The position numbers were made by a program, and so were the translations under genes. The notes beneath the pieces are model-generated. The model made no database searches and was not told the DNA's origin. It worked only from the letters and a program-made list of their open reading frames with translations. A DNA stretch of 64,000 nt from Miscanthus floridulus (taxonomy: Eukaryota; Streptophyta; Magnoliopsida; Poales; Poaceae): assembly GCF_019320115.1 (NCBI RefSeq), contig NC_089598.1, forward strand, positions 30,505,069 to 30,569,068, written 5' to 3'. The first letter of the stretch is position 1, and each line of letters opens with the position of its first letter. This document shows positions 1 through 10,397 of this stretch, piece after piece.

Positions 1-3000
1 TGGGACATGTTGCGCCTCTGATCCTCAATCAGAGAACCAGGTTCCCGAGATTCATCATGATCCTTCGAACTTGGCAAGAAGAAGTGATCACTAGGACTGT
101 TAGCTACCCTTCTTAAGCTCTCATTTGAATTGGCTGCAGCATTGTGTAGACTGCACACCGAGTGCGCTATCTTGTACTCCTGGTCACCAGCCATATTTGA
201 GTCATATAGTTGGCTTCGGTGGCAGAAGGTAACAAGAGCCTTCTTCAACATAACATCTACAGCTGTTCTGTATTCAGTTTCATGTGAATTGTAATGGTCT
301 GCAAGTAATCAGAAAAGTGATTTGATTATCTGTAAAATGTGACATAATGTCTGGCAGCAGAGAAGAAAAATTTGAGGTTTCAAGTTGACCCACATATCTG
401 CAGCAGCTAGACCGTGTGTATTATAATGTTGTCTCGTACTATTCTAGTGTGACCATCCTAATGCCTAAAGCTATAAGGCGGGCATGGAAATTTCCTTCCG
501 CTTGTCATTTCCTCAACATTTATGAGTAAACTCCCATACCAAATATTATGTGTCCCTGAGAAATTGGCAACAGAGGAATTGGCAACAGCCCCAATCCAGG
601 TATAGGAACATGTGGTTGAAGTCAGCCTTATAAAAAATTGGAGTACGAATAAATCATTACATTCAAGTGTTAATTGCTCATGGATGTGGTACATATTGGA
701 CTTGTTTTTTGTCTCGAATAGTTGTGCAATTGTACTGACAACAACAACAACAACAACAAAGCCTTTAAGTCCCAAACAAGTTGGGGTAGGCTAAATCAAT
801 ACGTGAGATTAATGCCACGTCTTGGAAAGAAGCTGCATTGGTTTCATTCATATTCAAGTTACAAATGAGTTATTTATCAATAGCAGTAAAGACAAGATAA
901 GAACCATACCGACATGTTGGGAGTCACTCCATTTCTTAAGATTAACCTCCGTGCCTAGTTCAATCAAACGCCTTGCAAAACCACAGATAATGTGGCATGG
1001 AGCAAGATTATCATCTTCTGAGCAAAATATAAGAACAGGACCCAATCCCTGCAAGAACAATAAATGAAAAATATCATAAGTATCAAAGATGGTATATGAT
1101 AAATATCACAGATAAAACAGAACTTACTGCTGCTGAGTATAGTGTGTGCCAGTACTCTGCACGCTGAGCTTCAATCCTGCTTGGGAAGAGAGTATCCATG
1201 CCAGAAGCTAGAGCCTTTGCCATCCATGAACGTAATATAGTTGACTGAGATGAATTTCCAAAAGCCTGGGTGCCCACATCACTGACAAAATCTACAGGGC
1301 TAGAGTCATAAATTTGCCCGCAGATACAGTTTCTCACTAACCGATAGTCCTTCTGCACTTGAAAATTTTTATGTCAAGAAACTCAACATCTTAGCCAAGA
1401 AATTAAGAGCAGTGGCCCAAATAGCTAATCTCCACCCAATGGTGAACCACATATATTAATAATAAACAGATCTATGTTAGCTGAACAAACTAATCAAACA
1501 TACACAGTAAATATTTTATCTCAAGATAAATTCAAGATGATGACTGACAAATATAATGATGAAGATGGACTTCACAAAATCCATCATTGCAGCTGATACA
1601 AATCATGAACACAAAACTACATACTAGTTGAAGGTACAACCCAGAAAGTACAAAGTTAACATTTAAGGACAGGGTTATCACTGATGAAGGACAAAGAAAA
1701 CATTCAACATACTAAAGCAAAGCATAGTTCGTCACACTAAACAACCGGAAGAAACTATAGCTTAGCAGTACCTAATCCATATGACCATTGATACACTGTT
1801 ACTTTGTTAGCTATAAGTCTCAACGTGTCCCTAAAACAGTTCAATTAAGATTTCTTCATAGGTTCCAATGTCCTTCCCTACTTGTATTGACAGAAATGTA
1901 TGTTGAAATCAATGAATAAGAAAGGCATCACATACCATGGTTGCATCTCCTTCACATATTCCATCTAGTAACTGGAAAATCCAAGAAATTCAGTCATTTC
2001 AACTGGGACAAGTGATTTCTTTTTCATTAGAAAAAAGACAGATGATTCTATTTACAAATGGCAGTTAAGATTAAATCATAAAAGAAATTTAGTGATAACG
2101 CACCTGAATAACCTTGTACATGCATCCCTTTGAGCCACCAGAAAAGGAAGCAAGAACAGTTGGCACAGGTTTTACTCTCAGTTCCTGAAACCAGCATTCC
2201 ATGTTATTCCTGGGTGGGAATTATGTATAGTACAAAAAAAGTAAGCAGATCAATGATTTTCTAGATTCAGGATTCCTATTTCCCAACAGCTTAAACAGTC
2301 CTCCAGTAGATCAGAATTCAGAGGTATCATAGACAAACATGCAAGTAGTTCAGTTCTCAATCAGTAGTAAGGTCACATAGAGCCAGAGGTGGCAGGATTA
2401 AAAGATAATACAAAAGCAATGTAACGTAATAAGATAAAATAATTATATAAATTATAATGTGCTTGCATTCTAAGGATCTCATAGGTTGAGTACAAATGAT
2501 AACAAAGAGTTAAAAGAGACAATGCCTAGTGCATTACACGATAGTGTGAATACAGGAAAAAGACCTAATAAAGTACTGTTACTTGCTAAAAAAACAAGAA
2601 GCATGCAATTTTTATTTCTCCACCCTTTAACAGAATTTCTGTCCACTTAATGTACTGTTTGATATCTGTAACACAATAATAAGGGAGAAAAAATACTTAC
2701 CTTGACCAGCTCACTAATAACACCAGTTGCCAGTGATGTTGCTTTCTCAGAGAGATATCTGGAAGAAGATAGGAATTAGTACAGTACCATGATCAGATTT
2801 ATAAAAGGGCCCAATCATGCACGCAACCCTACTGAAACACTACACTTTAGCACGCCTGTATCATATTTGAAGTAAGGTTAAACAAGTGCCATTTCTAAAT
2901 ATAAAAAAAGCCCTATTCAATGTATTATTGCTTAAAGCCTAAAGGACCATGGAAAAAGTTTCCCACTCCACCTGTGAATTAAGTGTGGTCGATAACACCC

Positions 3001-4015
3001 TTCTAACTTGAGCACTAATGTGATGACAATCAGCACGCTAGTGTTATTCAATCAGAATTGTTCTACTGTGTTCAAATTGGCTACAAAAATAATTATAAAG
3101 CTTCCAGCATCCAGCTGCACATTATTCAAGCAACAAAAATGTTTGGATAGACCCAGCTACATATTGAACCCATACATATATGGTTTTAGCCTCTATTACT
3201 GTGTCAACACATAAAACCAAAAGAAGTGAAAAAAGGATAAGGAACATGTTGGATCAATGCTAGGAACTTATGGCAGAAGATTGACAGGAATGATAACGTT
3301 ACAGGACATTCTCTATGGATGCAATTAGTTTTATTTTGTAAAGTAGTCTTTGAAAATTATGCTAACCTTGAAGTGCAGTAATTTACTCCTAATTACCATG
3401 ATCAAAACATCTTTGCCATCCCACAATCAGTAACTTAACTAAGCCGTCCATGCCTAATAGCCAAACAAGAAAGCTCGCTAAAATGGCATCAATGCAAAGT
3501 ATACAGTAAAAATTGCACAAATACACCAACCCTAAGACTAGGGGTGTTAACACCCAGTGATGAATCTAAAGGGAGTTGCCAAACTCAACACAGCTCAGCC
3601 AAGTACCATGCCCCACCAATCTGATCGCCGCAAAATATCATAAGTAGCCAAACCTAAATCTTCCTGCGTCACGATCTCAGGAGCCACATACTAGGAAGCA
3701 ACCTCTGAAATTAAACCTAAGCATAGTTATAGCCGCACGGGCAGGCCAGGATAGAAGCTATAGTAGAGCTACAATCGGGCGCCTCCCCAAGTCAAGTCCA
3801 AACGAGTAACGGCGCGGCGGCACTCACAGCGCGACGAGGTCGGGGTGGCAGACGAGGCAGCGCCACCCGAGCGAGGAGTACAGCTCGACGAACGGCCGCA
3901 GCTGCGCCTCGTCGCTCCACACCCACGCGAACAGAACCGCGACGCCCCTCGCCTGCCCCGCCTGTGGCGCCGATTCCGGCGCCCAGTAGAACCGCCCGCC
4001 GCAGCCGGGCCACAT
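1..4015 (-). CDS. DUF829 / TMEM53-like alpha/beta-hydrolase, seven exons seen, 3' end outside the window
   Basis: A spliced minus-strand gene. Exons read as 3828-4015, 2701-2758, 2104-2184, 1936-1971, 1128-1352, 910-1048 and 1-298; every junction has GT-AG borders and the frame carries through (62 codons plus 2 nt, then in register). The ATG at 4013-4015 opens MWPGCGGRFYWAPE, followed by a segment rich in FAWVWSDEAQLRPFVELYSS, typical of the DUF829 (PF05705) family. A nucleophile elbow is seen as ASFSGGSKG in exon 3, a possible acid residue in FCSEDDNLAP (exon 6), and a candidate catalytic His in SDSQHVG at the exon 6/7 junction. These are the positions expected for a hydrolase triad. The family includes animal TMEM53; the substrate in plants is not established. 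No stop or frameshift is seen in about 341 codons, so the gene looks intact as far as visible. Introns hold no other gene; intron 6 carries a SINE-like tail. Confidence 0.9.
738..792 (-). repeat. SINE-like 3' tail in intron 6 of the DUF829 gene
   Basis: A run of CAA triplets is followed by a CCCAAACAAGTTGGGGTAGGC block. Read on the minus strand this is the conserved GCCTACCCCAACTTG box ending in a TTG-repeat tail that recurs at the 3' ends of plant SINEs (TS/Au-like). Only the 3' end is recognisable; no A and B box head could be confirmed. Confidence 0.35.
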
Positions 4016-5601
4016 GGCCTCCGCCGCCCCTGCTCTGCTGCTTCCGTCGAGGAGGCCGAGGAGAGGGGAATCGGAGCAAGGGTTTGCGGTGTTTCACTTG
4101 TTTGTTTCTGGTGGAGATGGAGGTGAGGGGTGGAGTGGAGGAGACGGGGACGGGGACGGGGTGGGTCGCTTCGGCGTTTGGTTCGTTGCCCGTTTTTATT
4201 TTCTTTTTCGAGATTTCTTCTTTTGCTCCCATTTTTTTCTGAGAATTGTATAGGAGTTTGCTTGCGTGTGAGGGGAAATTCCGGTGGTCAACTCTAACCT
4301 GCGGGCCGTTCGCAAAAAATAATAAAAAAAACTCTAACCTGCGGGGCTGGATAAACATGAGTAACGGTGGAGCAGTCACGCTGATGCAGATATGATTCAG
4401 CCCGTTTGAATTGTTTAACTTGGGTTGAGTAAGAAATTACACGAGCATCAAAGTTTGAACACAAGACAAAGTTGTATTTATTTTATAATCGTAATATACA
4501 TGTCAGTGGAATATTTATAGGGCTCCGGTCTTCGTATTTTACATAAAATAACTATTTTAACCTCAACTCAAATGTTTACAACCTTTTCAAGTACAAGGGC
4601 GAGGTGGTTATTTTCTCCTTCTAAGCCTCCGTGGTTCAATTTTCAGTCACCGGTCTTTTTGACATCTTTGTTTTGGACTTAGTCGATTTTTCCTTTTCAC
4701 CTTCAAAATGTTAAGCGAAGTCAAATTCTTACCTTCGTCTAGCCTTGTTTACTTCTCTTTGACATCATTGGTCGGCGAAGTTGATTTTCTGACGACGAAG
4801 CCAAACTTTTGTCTTCGCTCTGATCTTGATCTTTGCTTCTATTTCAACGAAGTCGATCCTTTTCTTACGAAATCGAAATGTTCTTCGTTTTCCTCTTCCT
4901 GCAAACAAATATTGTTATGAAAATTTAAAGATTTGACTCCAAAGTTTGGAGCTGCGTTTTTTTAATGAAGTTAAATTCCCAGCAACTTGACTCACCTTTT
5001 CGAGTAGTAACCTTGTAGTAGTACTTGACTTCACCTTTCGAGTACACATGCTCGTATATGTATGGATTCCTTAGTGATACAGATATAGGTACAGCACAAC
5101 CCACCATCGCGTGTTTACGTAAAGAAATATTTTTGTTCAACCTAGAAGCATTTGATTACCACATCGTGATATTGATGTTCCCTAACTTGTGTCGTTTTGG
5201 TGCAATATTTGTCCCATAAATGTGTTGTTGATCGAGCTTATCTTCGAAATAATGCAGCTTTGCATTATGCATGACTTGATTGCCATTTCATTCTAATGTT
5301 TCCAAGAGAGTTAGTACGTGATAATTACGACGAAATCGAAGTCCTCTCAAAAGCTACCAGCGAAGTGAGGAAGAATTTGTTACACAGTATGAATAGATTT
5401 GTACTCAAGCCATGTCACCTCTTCTCAGTGTTCGCAAAAAAAAAAATGACATTCTCGGACCTTTTAAATTGTGTCTTGACAGCCCCTTCTCCGCACGCAG
5501 AGGTGGGACGGAGGTAGCCACACACACCCTAATCAGGGGATCACCTTTAATTCTGGGGCCTATTTATTATATTTTATTTCACCTGGACAGAGACCAGCAC
5601 A
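4016..5601. other. Intergenic, no gene recognised
   Basis: The first 250 bases hold the 5' leader and promoter side of the DUF829 gene, GC-rich near the start codon and purine-rich upstream; no convincing TATA box or other site was singled out. From about 4690 to 4900 the motifs GAAGTCGA and CTTCGTC recur many times in both orientations, suggesting an old LTR or other repeat, but no ends were found. The rest is AT-rich and unremarkable. Confidence 0.5.
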
Positions 5602-5736
5602 TTGTTTGTTTTGGCTTGTTTAATTTATAAGTCGTACTTTTTCAGTCAACGAACAGTATTTTTCTTTCACACCAAATCAACCAACGGTACTTTTAGTTAG
5701 GCTTATCAGCCAAACAAGCCCAAACGAACAGGGCAC
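5602..5736. mobile_element. MITE of the TGTTCG-ended grass family
   Basis: Imperfect inverted ends (TTGTTTGTTTTGGCTTG on the left, CAAGCCCAAACGAACAGG on the right) surround the signature core TTTTTCTTTCACACCAAATCAACCAACGG shared, with changes, by at least seven other copies in this window. Exact borders and target duplication were not resolved. Confidence 0.6.
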
Positions 5737-5865
5737 AGATCAGCAGAGTAACTCGCTAGCAAGTACACAAGTAGCTAGCTAGCTCGCACGCCCAACAAAA
5801 AGCCATTAGTCTCTGACATGCTGCTGCTCCTTTGCGATGCGTCGTTTATTTTCTTTCTTTCTTTA

Positions 5866-6195
5866 GGAGGTGTTTGATCCACGGGCTAAAATTTAGTTCA
5901 GATTATATTGGATGTTTGATATCAATTAGGAGGACTAAATATGAGTTAATTATAAAATTAATTGCATAAGTCGTGACTAAATCGCGAGATAAATTTATTA
6001 AGTCTAATTAATCTATAATTAGCATATGTTTACGGTAACATCACATTCGCTAATTATGAACTAACTAGGCTTAATAGATTTATCTCGCGAATTAATCTTT
6101 ATTTATACAATTAGTTTTACAATTAGTCTATATTTAATTTATTAAATATCAACGTGATAGGAACTAAAATTTAATCGTCGGGATCAAACACCCCT
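5866..6195. mobile_element. MITE with GGTGTTTGATCC inverted ends
   Basis: The left end GGAGGTGTTTGATCC and the right end GGATCAAACACCCC are inverted copies, and the homology continues inward (CTAAAATTTAGTTC against GAACTAAAATTTAATC). The middle contains a second inverted pair around CTCGCGAGATAAATTTATTA-like sequence. It is about 330 bp, AT-rich and has no coding sequence. The target duplication is unclear. Confidence 0.7.
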
Positions 6196-6591
6196 TCTTC
6201 GCTCAAACCACCACATTAGCTGTCGATTTCGTAGTACTGATGTGGACGTCCTATTTGGCCCCCGTCCTCCCAGCTGACCTGATGCTTTGTTCAAGCAATG
6301 GTCCCCCCACGTCCAGATTTTGAGACCAAATTCAAGTTTCCAGGTATTGCTTCGTGAGTTAACAAATCTAGCAATGCGTCAGCTTTAGAAAATTTCACAC
6401 GCATATGCGAATGCCATTTGGTACTTATTCATGCTTGCTTCTGAATTCACGTTAATCCTTTAATGTAACAGCAAAGCAATGTCACGTGTCCTAGTATGCA
6501 CTAATAATTAAAGCAATGACCAATGGAGCATGAATATTCTTTATTAAGTCAATTCTCCCGTATCTCTCGTAGTATACTGCTGCCGTTGTTT

Positions 6592-6733
6592 TGGCCCCAT
6601 TCGTTTCGCTGAAAAATAAGTTAAAATACTGTTCCGCTGAAAAATAAGCCGAAATATTGTTCCGGCTGATTTGTTGTGAGAGAAAAACACTGTTCCAGTT
6701 GAAAAAAAACAAGCTGAAAAGTATGGATTATCA
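6592..6733. mobile_element. MITE, TGTTCG family, copy next to a second insertion
   Basis: Left end GGCCCCATTCGTTTCGCTGAAAAATAAG, core GTTGTGAGAGAAAAACACTGTTCC, right end at AAGCTGAAAAGTATGGATTATCAG. It abuts the next copy directly. Confidence 0.55.
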
Positions 6734-6871
6734 GCCTGTTCGCTTGGTCGTATTTGGCTTATAAGCCATGACTTATCAGCTAACGAACAATATTTTTCTC
6801 TCACACCAAACCAATCAACAGTACTTTCAGTCATGGCTTATAAGCTAAACCAGCCCAAACAAACAGGGCGT
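6734..6871. mobile_element. MITE, TGTTCG family
   Basis: Ends GCCTGTTCGCTTGG and CCAAACAAACAGGGC are inverted copies. The inner pair GGCTTATAAGCCATGACTTATCAGC and GTCATGGCTTATAAGCTAAACC also mirrors, and the core TTTTTCTCTCACACCAAACC is the family signature. Confidence 0.7.
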
Positions 6872-7076
6872 ATAAGAGAAACGAACAGAGTTTGTAGTTT
6901 ATCTATCGGTGTTTTGGCGATAAATGGGACACATATTTTTATACTAGTTCAAATAAGAGGTGCCATGATGTTTTATATTCGGGTTAACGTGAGTAGAAGG
7001 GTTGCAACTATTGTCTATTATAGGTATTGGCATATTGCTATGGATGGGCTCCGTAGCTCTTTCTTGTAAACTGTGA

Positions 7077-7206
7077 CCCTGTTCGCTTGTCTTATAATCC
7101 GTACTTTTTGGTTTGTCTTTTCAGTCGGAACCGTGTTTTTCTCTCACAACAAATCAACCGAAACAGTGTTTCAACTTGTTTTTTCAGCGAAGCGAACGAG
7201 ACCTGT
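7077..7206. mobile_element. MITE, TGTTCG family
   Basis: Ends CCCTGTTCGCTTG and CGAAGCGAACGAGACC, with the core GTTTTTCTCTCACAACAAATCAACCG. This is the third copy within 620 bp. Confidence 0.65.
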
Positions 7207-7207
7207 G

Positions 7208-7446
7208 AAATAAGGGTAAAGATATAGTCTTATCTTGATTGGTTTACAAGTTAGTTATAGTCTGTTACAACAGATTCAATCATTTTTAATGTATATATAT
7301 CTTGATTATGCCTTATCCGCTAAGTCGGTGAGGTAACCTGAGCCAGATTTGCTCTTGGCCAATCGACCTGCTCTACACCCTCCCGAGAGTCATTTATGAC
7401 CTCGCTGAAGGTATCCAGAGCATACGTATTCGATAGTAGCCCTTGA
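7208..7446. repeat. Left member of a diverged direct-repeat pair
   Basis: Shares the order GGTAAAG/GGTTTACAAGTT/ACAGCAGATTC/TCGGTGAGGTA/TTGGCCAATCGACCTG/GACCTCG(C/G)TGA with 8508-8740 in the same orientation. They could be decayed LTRs of a small element or a segmental duplication; no target duplication or primer-binding site was found. Confidence 0.45.
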
Positions 7447-7734
7447 GTTCTTTCATATGGTTGAGCTTTCATCACTCTAGGTGTCATCTCTGCAACTTGA
7501 TCCTCGTATCATTCTAATTTGACCAACTTTAAGTCGTAAGACAAGTCCAACTCAACCCTCTATTTATCCCTGCTTCAAAATTTTTATTTCATTTTGATTT
7601 CTTATATCCATAGAACCTTAGAAAACCTTTAAATACATCTTAACACAAATATTAGTTCTAGACTTGTGTTGTCATCTAAATCGACAAAACTAAATATAAT
7701 CATGCATATGGTATCTGATCCTTACAAGCATGCT

Positions 7735-8215
7735 GCCACGGGACAATTAAGGACGTCATGGGACGATGAGTTAACGTTGCGGGAGAGCGAGGTGCGTCAT
7801 GGGGACACCAAGTCACACCACGGGAGAATGAGGGATGAGTCATGCGTGGGAGAGCAAGTGTTGCAACAGGTCGTAGCAGGCCCCAACGAGCTATTACGTG
7901 CCATCATGGGATAGCAAGAGATGCCAAGTCACACTGATGGAGAACAAGGGATGCCATTGGGATGGTGAGGCACACCATAGGATGTTGAGTGCCGCAGCGG
8001 AGTGCGATAGGATGCCAAGTCACATAGCGGGTTAGTGAGAGACGCTACGGGGACGATGAGTGTCGTCACAGGCCACTGTGGACTACTATGCTTGTGTGCC
8101 GTCGCGGGGTACCGAATCACATTGCAGGTCAACGATAGACATCACGTGATGTCGAGTGTCATCATGTAACATCAAGGGACGTTGCGTGATCACGAGAGAC
8201 GTTGTTTGAGCAAAG
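7735..8215. repeat. Degenerate GGGACGATGAG-type minisatellite
   Basis: A stretch of roughly 480 bp built from loosely repeated 15-30 base phrases such as ATGCCAAGTCACA (three close copies), GGGA-GA-GAG, ATGGGA and TGCCAAGTC. No open frame across it looks like a protein. It sits between the two members of a diverged direct-repeat pair. Confidence 0.45.
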
Positions 8216-8507
8216 TCATCGACGTCGTCGTTGTCGAAGAAACCTAGCTGATCCATCCACATGATTGTGCGTGTGATGCCCCCTACATGGCGCACTAACT
8301 AGCAGTCAATCAAAGGGGTAGCACATAGACACGTGTTTATACTTGTTCTGGCAAAGGGTGCCCTACATACAATGTGTGTTAATGTTTTTATTGCTTGTAC
8401 GTTGTATGCTCGGGTCAGTTGCGAGGTGAGGATTGTAACTTTTTTTTCTATTGTGTATTTCTCGCGATGTTAAACATGGGCCGCCCTATCCCTCCTTGTA
8501 TAGTTCG

Positions 8508-8740
8508 AGGGGATAAGGTTATAGTCCTAAATCGGTTTACAAGTTGGTTTCTTAATTAACTACAGCAGATCGAGTTGATTTCCATGTATAGCTTGACGAT
8601 GCCATGTCCGTCAAGTGAGTGAGGTACCTCGGATCGAATTCACTCCTGGCCAATCGACCTGGCCTGCTCCTCATGGAGAGCCGCTTATGACCTCGGTGAG
8701 GGTTCTGGAGACCCATACAATCGACAATATCATTAATGGC
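8508..8740. repeat. Right member of a diverged direct-repeat pair
   Basis: Direct counterpart of 7208-7446; the best conserved block is TGGCCAATCGACCTG followed by a TTATGACCTCGGTGAGG-like block. Between 8740 and 9456 nothing gene-like is seen apart from a short local duplication. Confidence 0.45.
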
Positions 8741-8827
8741 TGAACTAAAAATAGTTTAAGCAAAATTACAAATGTTGTTTCTTGGTTCAAGATAACCGGC
8801 GAGGATTGCATCCCAAGCCGTTCGTGT

Positions 8828-8880
8828 AAGTCCTAGATTGCTTACATCAAAGCTACAAAGTCCTAGATTGCTTACATCAA
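8828..8880. repeat. 30-base tandem duplication
   Basis: The phrase AAGTCCTAGATTGCTTACAT occurs at 8828 and again at 8858, a 30-base period. Confidence 0.8.
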
Positions 8881-9456
8881 CTTGAAACGGAGTGCCTGAA
8901 CACTTGTGTGAATCGGCATGCCCTCTACTCCAAAGTCACTTGGAACCATTACTAACGAGTAACGATCAGCAGGTGCTCGAGGAGGATCGCGCCAACTTGG
9001 AATCCTTTTTCACATCTGTCGGTTTGCGAATTAACGACATGGGCATAGGAAATGTCTGACAGCACATCTGAAGTTTGGCACGCTCTCTAAGGCTTACCTC
9101 TGCAATTTGTCGCGTTCCTTGACTCGTTTTCGCGTTGCTCCCCACATTGCTTTCTGAACTGTGAGGCAAACAAGTTCACGTACTGGATACAAGCCTACAG
9201 CTACTGCTTTTTCCCCGGTTTATTTAATTTAGCGATTTTTTGTATCTGTAAATTGATTGCAGATTTTGAAAATTAATTCAGGCTACACTACAGGCGTACG
9301 TACGCTCGTCATTGGCCGGCTCTGTTTTGTGGTAGAGCTGGGTCCCCAATCCGTAATTTGCTTCGCCATCACCTTGCTATTGTTTGGGCCCGGCCCACAG
9401 AGCCGAACCGGTTGTCAAACCTGATGGGAAAATTGCGGTTGCAGTCTTGCAGATTA

Positions 9457-10394
9457 GACTGTCTCCAACAGCCTACCCATACACCGACGCAAACTCAAAA
9501 TGCGTCGCGAACACGAAAAATCCGAAGTCCAACAGAGCAGGCATAGCAAGAACCTATTTTGCGTAGATGGAGAGAGGAATCCCAAATTTGCGTCCACCCT
9601 CCGTCTTCTCTCTCCTCAACCCAAATCTCTGGCGGAGCGGAGGCGGCAGCCAGGGCGCGGAGGGACACCGCGACGCAGGGTGGCTCCGGCGGTGCTCTGC
9701 CCCAACGCAGAACAAGACAAGAGAGAGAGAAGGGAGGAGAAACCAGAGGAACCAGAGAAGAAGGGGAGGGATGGCGCTGGTGGGTGGAGGCACTCCTTGG
9801 CTTCCTCCTAGCTCCCATGCGACCAAGCCCTACTTCCTCTGGGGGGACACGCACGCCACCTCCCTCGCGGCCTTCGACTCCGGCGTCGGCATCTTCAAGT
9901 CGAGCGCTCTGGAGACGGCGGCGACGCCGGCCGCTGCGACAGCCGCGACGGACTCGGCGCTGGTCTCGCCGGAGCTCGGCGCCGCGGCCGCGTCTGCGCC
10001 GGGACTTCTCCGGGTCCGGGAAGAAGAAGCAGCAGCATCAGGAGGCGGGCGGTGGTGTCGTCGGAGCCAAGAAGCCGCCGCAGCGCGGGCTCGGCGTGGC
10101 GGAGCTCGAGCGCCTCCGTTGCGGGGGCGACCCGCTGCTCGACCTCTCCGCCGTGGTCGGGGACGCTGCCGCCGGCGTGCAGGGACAGGGCCACCCGCTG
10201 CTCCACTATCATCACCACCACCGGTCCACCGCCACCTGCAGATGCCGGCCACCTGCGGAGAGAACGAGGAAGAAGAGGGCTGATTTGCCTTCGCTGTTGG
10301 AGTTGCTATTTTTGGGTACGAACCTTTTTCCTCTGTACATGACCCAAATCAGTAAATGGGTATTGGATTTAGGTATCCATTGTTGGAGACAGTC
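9457..10394. mobile_element. 938-bp DNA transposon with TTA target duplication carrying host gene sequence
   Basis: Inverted ends GACTGTCTCCAACA (9457-9470 and the reverse complement at 10381-10394) are flanked by TTA at 9454-9456 and TTA at 10395-10397. A TTA/TAA 3-bp duplication is typical of PIF/Harbinger-type insertion, although the end sequence is not the usual one for that group. The interior is GC-rich and gene-like, unlike the AT-rich flanks, and contains a SPEAR-like gene fragment. No transposase is present, so it is non-autonomous. Confidence 0.7.
9771..10283 (+). pseudogene. SPOROCYTELESS/TIE-like (SPEAR) transcription-repressor gene fragment, frameshifted
   Basis: The piece at 10067-10150 encodes KKPPQRGLGVAELERLR, preceded by a basic KKK stretch. 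This is the conserved N-terminal motif of plant SPL/NOZZLE and TIE proteins (SPEARs), which recruit TOPLESS corepressors and bind TCP factors. An ATG at 9771 opens a plausible N-terminus (MALVGGGTPWLPP) in a different frame from the motif; the two frames would join through a 1-bp indel near 10000. No EAR motif or complete C-terminus follows before the transposon end. The fragment lies wholly inside the TTA-flanked element, so it is best read as a captured gene piece. Recognition rests on one motif; moderate certainty. Confidence 0.55.
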
Positions 10395-10397
10395 TTA

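Noticed and set aside
4014..4253. Plus-strand frames overlapping the first exon of the DUF829 gene
   Set aside because: Shadows of the GC-rich exon and leader; the minus-strand exon has splice sites and a conserved domain.
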